From: Polytrichum commune
Lineage: Eukaryota > Streptophyta > Polytrichopsida > Polytrichales > Polytrichaceae
DNA: 64,000 nucleotides
Direction of reading: 5' to 3'
Assembly: GCA_950295325.1 (NCBI GenBank)
Contig: OX485806.1
Location: 5,828,001-5,892,000 of the forward strand
The stretch's first letter is position 1, and the number at the start of each line of letters is the position of its first letter. The position numbers and the translations under genes are program-made. This document shows, piece after piece, positions 58,717-64,000 of the stretch. The notes under the pieces were generated by a model, which had not been told where the DNA came from, searched no databases, and saw only the letters and a list, made by a program, of their open reading frames with translations.

Positions 58717-59235
58717 TTAGGAGGAAATCATGTGTGAAGATTGTACCTGGGACGTGTTGATGAGCATCTTCTGTTGGATCTGGGTGGTGTTCCAACACTT
58801 GGCCTCTGATCCCAGTGAGTCCCGAACCATCTTGCAAGCAATATCGGAGTAATCCACCGAGACGCAAACTGTGGCCCCAGCCCTCAACCTTCTCTTCAAC
58901 CTCTGAACCTCCTGGAAAAGCCTGGGGAGCAGAGTGAAAGGCAGATTCTCCTTACTGGGTGCTTGAAATTTAGTTGAATCTCCGACTCTCATCACAAGGC
59001 ACACGTCAAACTCCATAATTTCTACCGGAGCCAGAGATAGACCTGTGATCTGTGCTATTTTGATGCCTACAGGATAAGCTGTGAGGGCGTAGAGAGCGGC
59101 CATTGTTGAAAAAATGAGGAGGAGGATGCATCCCAGAGGCATTTTTCGAGTAAGTAGTGATGGCGGTGAGGATGAGGGTGAGAAGGGCGACCTCCATGCT
59201 TTCGATTGCTTGAATACAGAATTGTGTTCCAACAT
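58717..59235 (-). CDS. Unknown protein with N-terminal membrane segment
   Basis: An ORF of 172 codons from the ATG at 59235. A second ATG at 59142 (residue 32) begins MPLGCILLLIFSTMAALYAL, a hydrophobic stretch fitting a signal peptide or signal anchor, and I think it is the better start. The rest has regular protein composition: APVEIMEFDVCLVMRVGD, then a basic helix-like region FQEVQRLKRRLRAG, then VCVSVDYSDIACKMVRDSLG and two possible N-glycosylation sites (NTT, NTS). I do not recognise the family. A good donor (ACGTCCCAG then gtacaa, exon end 58747) could splice to 58640-58503, which would replace the last ten residues by 45 others, but that downstream piece lies inside a MITE. The tandem repeat at 59255-60240 lies immediately upstream. 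Confidence 0.55.
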   Translation of the reverse strand: MLEHNSVFKQSKAWRSPFSPSSSPPSLLTRKMPLGCILLLIFSTMAALYALTAYPVGIKIAQITGLSLAPVEIMEFDVCLVMRVGDSTKFQAPSKENLPFTLLPRLFQEVQRLKRRLRAGATVCVSVDYSDIACKMVRDSLGSEAKCWNTTQIQQKMLINTSQVQSSHMISS

Positions 59236-59254
59236 GGTGGGTTAACTTGCTGCA

Positions 59255-60240
59255 AATTAAACTTCTACCGAGATGTCCAGGGTGATGAATTCATAAGCTG
59301 CCGACGAGCATGTGATCACATGACCACAATTAAGGTGTTCCTGCTTGAATGCTCTTTGCAGATACCTTCCAGAACCCAATTCTGAGGGAAGAAGTTACTA
59401 TACTAAGAATTTCCTGCTCGGCCGAATTGCTTCCTAATGATGGCCTGCAAAGTTCTACCGACAAATCCAGGGTGATGAATTCATAAGCTGCCGATGAGCG
59501 ATTGATCACATGACCATAATTAATGTTTTCCTGCTTGAATGCTCTCTGCAGATAGCTGCCAGAACCCAATTCTTAGAGAAGAAATTACTATGCTAAGAAT
59601 TTCCTGCTCGGCCGAATTGCTTCCTAATGATGGCCTGCAAAGTTCTACCGACAAATCCAGGGTGATGAATTCATAAGCTGCCGATGAGCGATTGATCACA
59701 TGACCATAATTAATGTTTTCCTGCTTGAATGCTCTCTGCAGATAGCTGCCAGAACCAAATTCTGAGAGAAGAAACTACTATGCTAAGAATTTCCTGCTTC
59801 GCCGAATCACTTCCTGACTTTGACCAGTAAAGTTCTGTCGAGATATCCAGGGGGGATGAATTAGCCGATGTCAGATGAGTATGTGATCACATGCCCATAA
59901 TTGATGTTTTCCTGCTTGAGAGCTCTCTGCAGCTAGCAACCACGCCAAAATTCTAAGGGAAGAAACTAAAATAAGCAAAGAATCTTCCCGATTGGCCGAA
60001 TTGCGCCCTAAGTTTGACCTTCAAAGTTCTGTCGAGATATCCAGGGTGATAACTTCATAAGCTGCGAGAATAAGCCGATGACGAGCACGTGATCACATGA
60101 ATAACCATAAGTTTGCTGCTTCAAGCCGGCACTCATGGAAGCAGGAAAATTAGCAGCACTGCAGCCGAAGAAAGTAATTTGACCCAAACGCCCTGGTTTT
60201 GAGCTCCACCTGTGCCGAGACATCCAGGGTGACAAAGATT
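59255..60240. repeat. Tandem repeat, ~189-bp unit, about six copies
   Basis: The anchor '(a)gttct..cg(a)..atccaggg' lies near 59264, 59451, 59641, 59829, 60027 and, more diverged, 60200. Units share 'gatgaattcataagctgc', 'gatcacatga', 'cataatt', 'ttttcctgctt', 'ctctctgcag', 'agaagaaa' and 'aagaatttcctgct'. Copies two and three are nearly identical, so amplification is recent. The array directly precedes the minus-strand ORF at 59235. Confidence 0.9.
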
Positions 60241-60343
60241 CAAGGAATAAGGTGCAAGAAGCCAGTGATGAGAATGTCATCACAGGGGCGTCATCTTTTT
60301 CCTGCTTCAGGACTGGCATGACCCTGATTCTTAGGAGAAGAGA

Positions 60344-60526
60344 CTAAGAATTCCTGGTTGCCCAGAGATTTTTGACTTGGGAGACAGCGATGGCGTGTTT
60401 TCCATAGCCCGATGCCATGAAGCTTGCGAACATTTCTAAGAATGTTCTGATCGAGCAGACGAAGAGTGGGAGAATCTGATTAACTTCAACACGTGCGACG
60501 ACTCCTCCCAATTCTTCTGACTCCAA
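60344..60526 (-). CDS. Small ORF of unknown function
   Basis: A 60-codon frame with ATG at 60526, MESEELGGVVARVEVNQILP to VKNLWATRNS. Its composition and GC content look more gene-like than the surroundings, and it lies just upstream of the 189-bp array in the same orientation as the ORF at 59235. It could be a leader exon of that gene, although no GT donor suits its end, or it could be chance. Confidence 0.25.
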   Translation of the reverse strand: MESEELGGVVARVEVNQILPLFVCSIRTFLEMFASFMASGYGKHAIAVSQVKNLWATRNS

Positions 60527-63500
60527 TTCACTTAACCCCTCAAAGTCAATGCACTTGCTGACTGTGGAAAGGGGCTAATTAACTCGATGACTTCGGCTTA
60601 ACGCATGTTTAGTGGAATTTAATTGTGTGGATGTGAGGATTTTCTGTTAGTATATAAAAGTCACAATGTTTTTGTGGTCATCCATGTGTCATAGTTACTT
60701 AGTACATAGATTGTAAGAGTTTTATAGGTGGTGGTAAATAAAATAGGCAACACTCACAACTTTGTTTGGGAGTGGGAACCAGAGTTTGGGAAGTTTTTGA
60801 AGCCTTAGTGGCTAATTGCCGGTAGTTTCTATGAAGGGTCGGATTTTCTCCAATTTACATCGGCAAGAGCCGGTCTTTTGTAAAATCAATCGGCCAATTG
60901 CCTATATTTTCATATTTTCATTGGCCAATATCCAATTAAATGGAATTCATATTGGCACTAATTGTTTAAAAAATGTGTGAAAACTTGTTAGAAATCATTT
61001 CTTAGTACAAAATCTTGAATAAGTGAAAAGAAAGGCATGTTCAAAACTTTAAATTTGAAGTGTTAATATCCTTGGAAGGAATTGAACCTAGCAATGCCTT
61101 CACCGCTTGAAGGCCAAGGGTCCCCCAATTCTTCATAGAAGCAATTGGATTTGGTCATGGAAAGGTTGCATAATTCAAAAAGTTTAGGGTACTTCCTCAA
61201 GTGCATCATCAAATGCCCCAGACAAATAGCGCTATGGATTGCTATACAAATAGCAAAACTAAGCAGCATCCTTCCAAAGATCTAGAGCACTTGTTAGAAT
61301 GTCATCAAAATCATTGTCTGGGTATTCTATAGCAACACACATCATACTTTCTAAGTTAGATGTAGACACGGGTATCGGCCAGTATTTGAAATTTGAATAC
61401 TTCTTCCGGCTGAAATCCAGTAACTCACAAGAAGAATCGGCTACATTTCCGGGACATTTTATGGTCCATCGGCTAATTGCCGGAGGATTGAAATTACAAT
61501 CGGATTGCCATCCGATGGTTGGAAATTTGGACTGGCCATGAGGGGAAATCCATCGGCTAATAATGAACTAGCCGTCAGTTCTCCCCGATCATAGGTGGGA
61601 ACAAGTGATGGATTCCCTGTGATGGATACCCTGTGGAATCCATGATTTCTACAAAACATTGTCAACAATCTTTTCATTATTTCAATACCAATAAATTACA
61701 AAAATAAAAGCCAACTTAAATGTTGTTGTTGTTGTTGTTTTCCAAACATAAAAAAAAATTAAAAAAAAATTAAAAAAATCTAAATGCTTGCAATGCCCTT
61801 TACCCTGAATATTGCCTTGGAGGAGCCTAGAACTTCAACTAAATGGATGGAGATTGAAAAAAAAAATGGAAAATTCTAGAAAGGTGGGTGTTCTTCAAAC
61901 GCCAATCAATACTATCGTATGAAATTACAGCCCAATTGCCCAAGATTTGTTACGTGAAATCAAGTTCAAAGAGGTGAAACCTCGAAAAGTTGTATGCCTA
62001 TGTGTTGCCATGGGTTTAGTGAGGTGAGGTGTCATTGCATGATTTGTTGACATGTAGACCAATGCGAGTTTGAGCACATGACCTGACCAAACAATGCAAC
62101 TCCCTTCCCACATTCAAAATAATATTTAAATAATAATAAAATCACTCTCATGCTAATTAAATATACTACTTAATTAATACTCAAATACTCCAAAAAAAAT
62201 GACGGGGGAAGATAACTGGGATTTAAGTATATTTGGATTCCAACCGCCGATATGATATACACTAGATCGCAAAACTACACAAATATGATGGTTGGAAAAC
62301 ATGAAATACAAACATTTGAAGTTGTGGTTGTTGTGTTGTTGCTTTTGTTGTTGTCGTTTGATGTTTGATGTTTTTGTGCCCACAAGTGCACATCCCCTAT
62401 TATTTATAGACAAGTGACTTCTCCAAATATACTTAAATATCAATTAGATGCTTCATTATCATTTGTAACTTTTGACCAAAATTCATACAATTTTGGATAG
62501 ATCAACTATATGACACAAAATTCATAAGAAACTTGGAGTCATATCTAACCCCAAATGCATTTAGGGCTTAAGAATAGACACCAAAAAGACATGTGTTATG
62601 CCTATACATGTGTTATGTGCACATGTATAGGCACCATCATGATTTCCAAAGGTGAAGGCAATTGGGAGCGACAATTCTAAAGAGCAAGAGAATCTTCACT
62701 TTGGACTTTTCTAACATTTGCATCTCCATTCCGATTATAAAAGTTTCAAAATGACAATCTCCATGATTCAAAATTGTTGAATGGATGACACAAAACATGA
62801 CCTAATCCAATGGTCATAATATATGTGGAGTTGGAAGTGCCCACAATTAGATTCACAAACCATGATATAAGGGTATATGAGTCTTATGTGGTCACTCTTC
62901 TTAATTCAACACCTATGTTTTAAGTAGTACACGGCCAGGCTTGTAGTCAAGAATGTACACCGAAAAGACATGTGTTAGGATGAGGTTGGACTTTGCGCTT
63001 AGGAAATAGACATTGTTCTAGGTGCAATAAAGAACACAAAGGGGAGGGCCAATGTGATCATTAAAGGGAAGGAGAATTTTCCACTTTGGCCATTTATTAC
63101 TTGTGCATCTTAACTCCAATAAAATGTCCATGTTACACTCATTTTAACACTTGAAATTTGTGAGGCTTCTAGTTAAAGATGGACAATTTCCCATCTAATT
63201 CCAAAGGGTGAAGTGTTTCTCATTCAAGCCATCCCCAAGTTGGTGCAATTTGTTATCTTTCTAGAATGCATTTTGACATTGATGATCTAAAATTTGGGAA
63301 CAAAGTGATCTCTCTCTCTCTCTCTTAAACTATATAAATAGCAAATTGTGAGACTCCTAACAAATTGATTAAAGGTCCTACAAAGTTTGAAATATTTAGT
63401 AGACCAAATTTGTTAGACACTACATTGTACTTAATCATGAGTATACTAACCATGATCAAAGAAGTTACCAAGCTCCATGATTTAGGGTTTTCATGACGTA

Positions 63501-64000
63501 AAGCAACCATTGCACCTTACTAAACTAATACTTCAACCCTAAACACCTTCATGTGAAGACTCTTTTACATGCTTGGGGGGAGAGATTACTTGGCTTAATT
63601 TATTCATTGAGGCTCAATAGATATGCGCTAAGTGTGGAAGCGCATGGTGTTTGGTGTACACAAGGTTTTTACTTACTACTCAAGAAAGTTACACAATATG
63701 GCAAAAGAGCATATTTGTATACTCAATATTATTTATTGAAGGTAAATGTTTGCAACCTCTCAGTGAATTTGATAGGTGATATAAATGTGTGATATGATAT
63801 ATAATTGATCCTAGTTGAAGACAACTAACACATGCCTTTTTAATGTACAAATGTATGTTTGGGTTGGCACGGGTACAAGTGATGCTAGCTCTTCACCTTT
63901 TGAACACCATCAATAGTGCATTGCTCATGTTTGAATGATATTTTAGTCTTGAAACATTACACTAGTGAAAGTTATTCTTTTGCTTTGACTAGTGATTTGA
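60527..64000. other. Intergenic, simple repeats and dispersed repeats
   Basis: Repeated 'atcggc(c/t)aattgcc' text occurs between 60815 and 61560. (GTT)n lies at 61721-61738 and near 62326-62355, A-rich runs at 61750-61785, and (TC)n at 63310-63326. Copies of dispersed family D lie near 62570-62610 and 62910-63110. No credible exon was found. The 79-codon frame at 63553-63792 resembles nothing I know. Confidence 0.45.

Noticed and set aside
1-64000. tRNA, rRNA, CRISPR arrays, operons, plastid or viral insertions
   Set aside because: I looked for paired A/B box tRNA text, rRNA signatures, regularly spaced short repeats and organelle genes and saw none. The short exact repeats present are transposon termini or microsatellites.

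Overview
The window is nuclear DNA of a land plant. It is AT-rich and sparsely genic, with split genes that have GT-AG introns, one gene encoding a subunit of the plant plastid RNA polymerase complex, a clear transit-peptide exon, and many small DNA transposons. I could not fix the lineage. Short introns argue against a large-genome conifer, and the gene at 53.1-56.6 kb has a sequence type I associate, from memory only, with non-angiosperm plants and algae.

Layout. Positions 1-31,900 hold no gene I can support. They hold a degenerate array of about 400-bp units (1-2560), a 302-bp triple repeat (6445-7350), a TA-flanked pogo/Tigger-like element (11310-12301), a hAT-type element with an 8-bp target duplication (21692-22378), a decayed LINE (25908-27985, minus), and several MITEs and foldbacks. 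From 31,995 to 36,738 (minus) lies a complete seven-exon gene for PAP8/pTAC6. Directly upstream of its 5'UTR is a nested transposon complex (36806-42089): a small PIF/Harbinger-like MITE interrupted by a 4.36-kb Harbinger-like element, which itself contains a 1.2-kb pogo-like element. A second, uninterrupted copy of the outer MITE at 44426-44924 serves as an empty-site control. A third pogo-like element lies at 43438-44266.

The gene-rich right side holds a complete four-exon gene for a saccharopine-dehydrogenase-like oxidoreductase (46899-51949, plus). Convergent to it is a minus-strand gene for an uncharacterised glycosyltransferase-like protein (three exons resolved, 53103-56556, N-terminus not found). 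Next is a minus-strand ORF of unknown function with an N-terminal membrane segment (58717-59235), preceded by about six 189-bp tandem repeats. Positions 60.5-64 kb look non-genic.

The genes do not form a pathway. PAP8 acts in plastid transcription. The oxidoreductase is probably membrane-associated. The glycosyltransferase-like protein is probably secretory. The strongest observations are the displaced PAP8 promoter, three related pogo-like elements, a LINE whose protein looks animal-like to me, and a decayed copy of a glycosyltransferase-like exon. I found no CRISPR, operon, tRNA, rRNA or clearly new multi-gene system.
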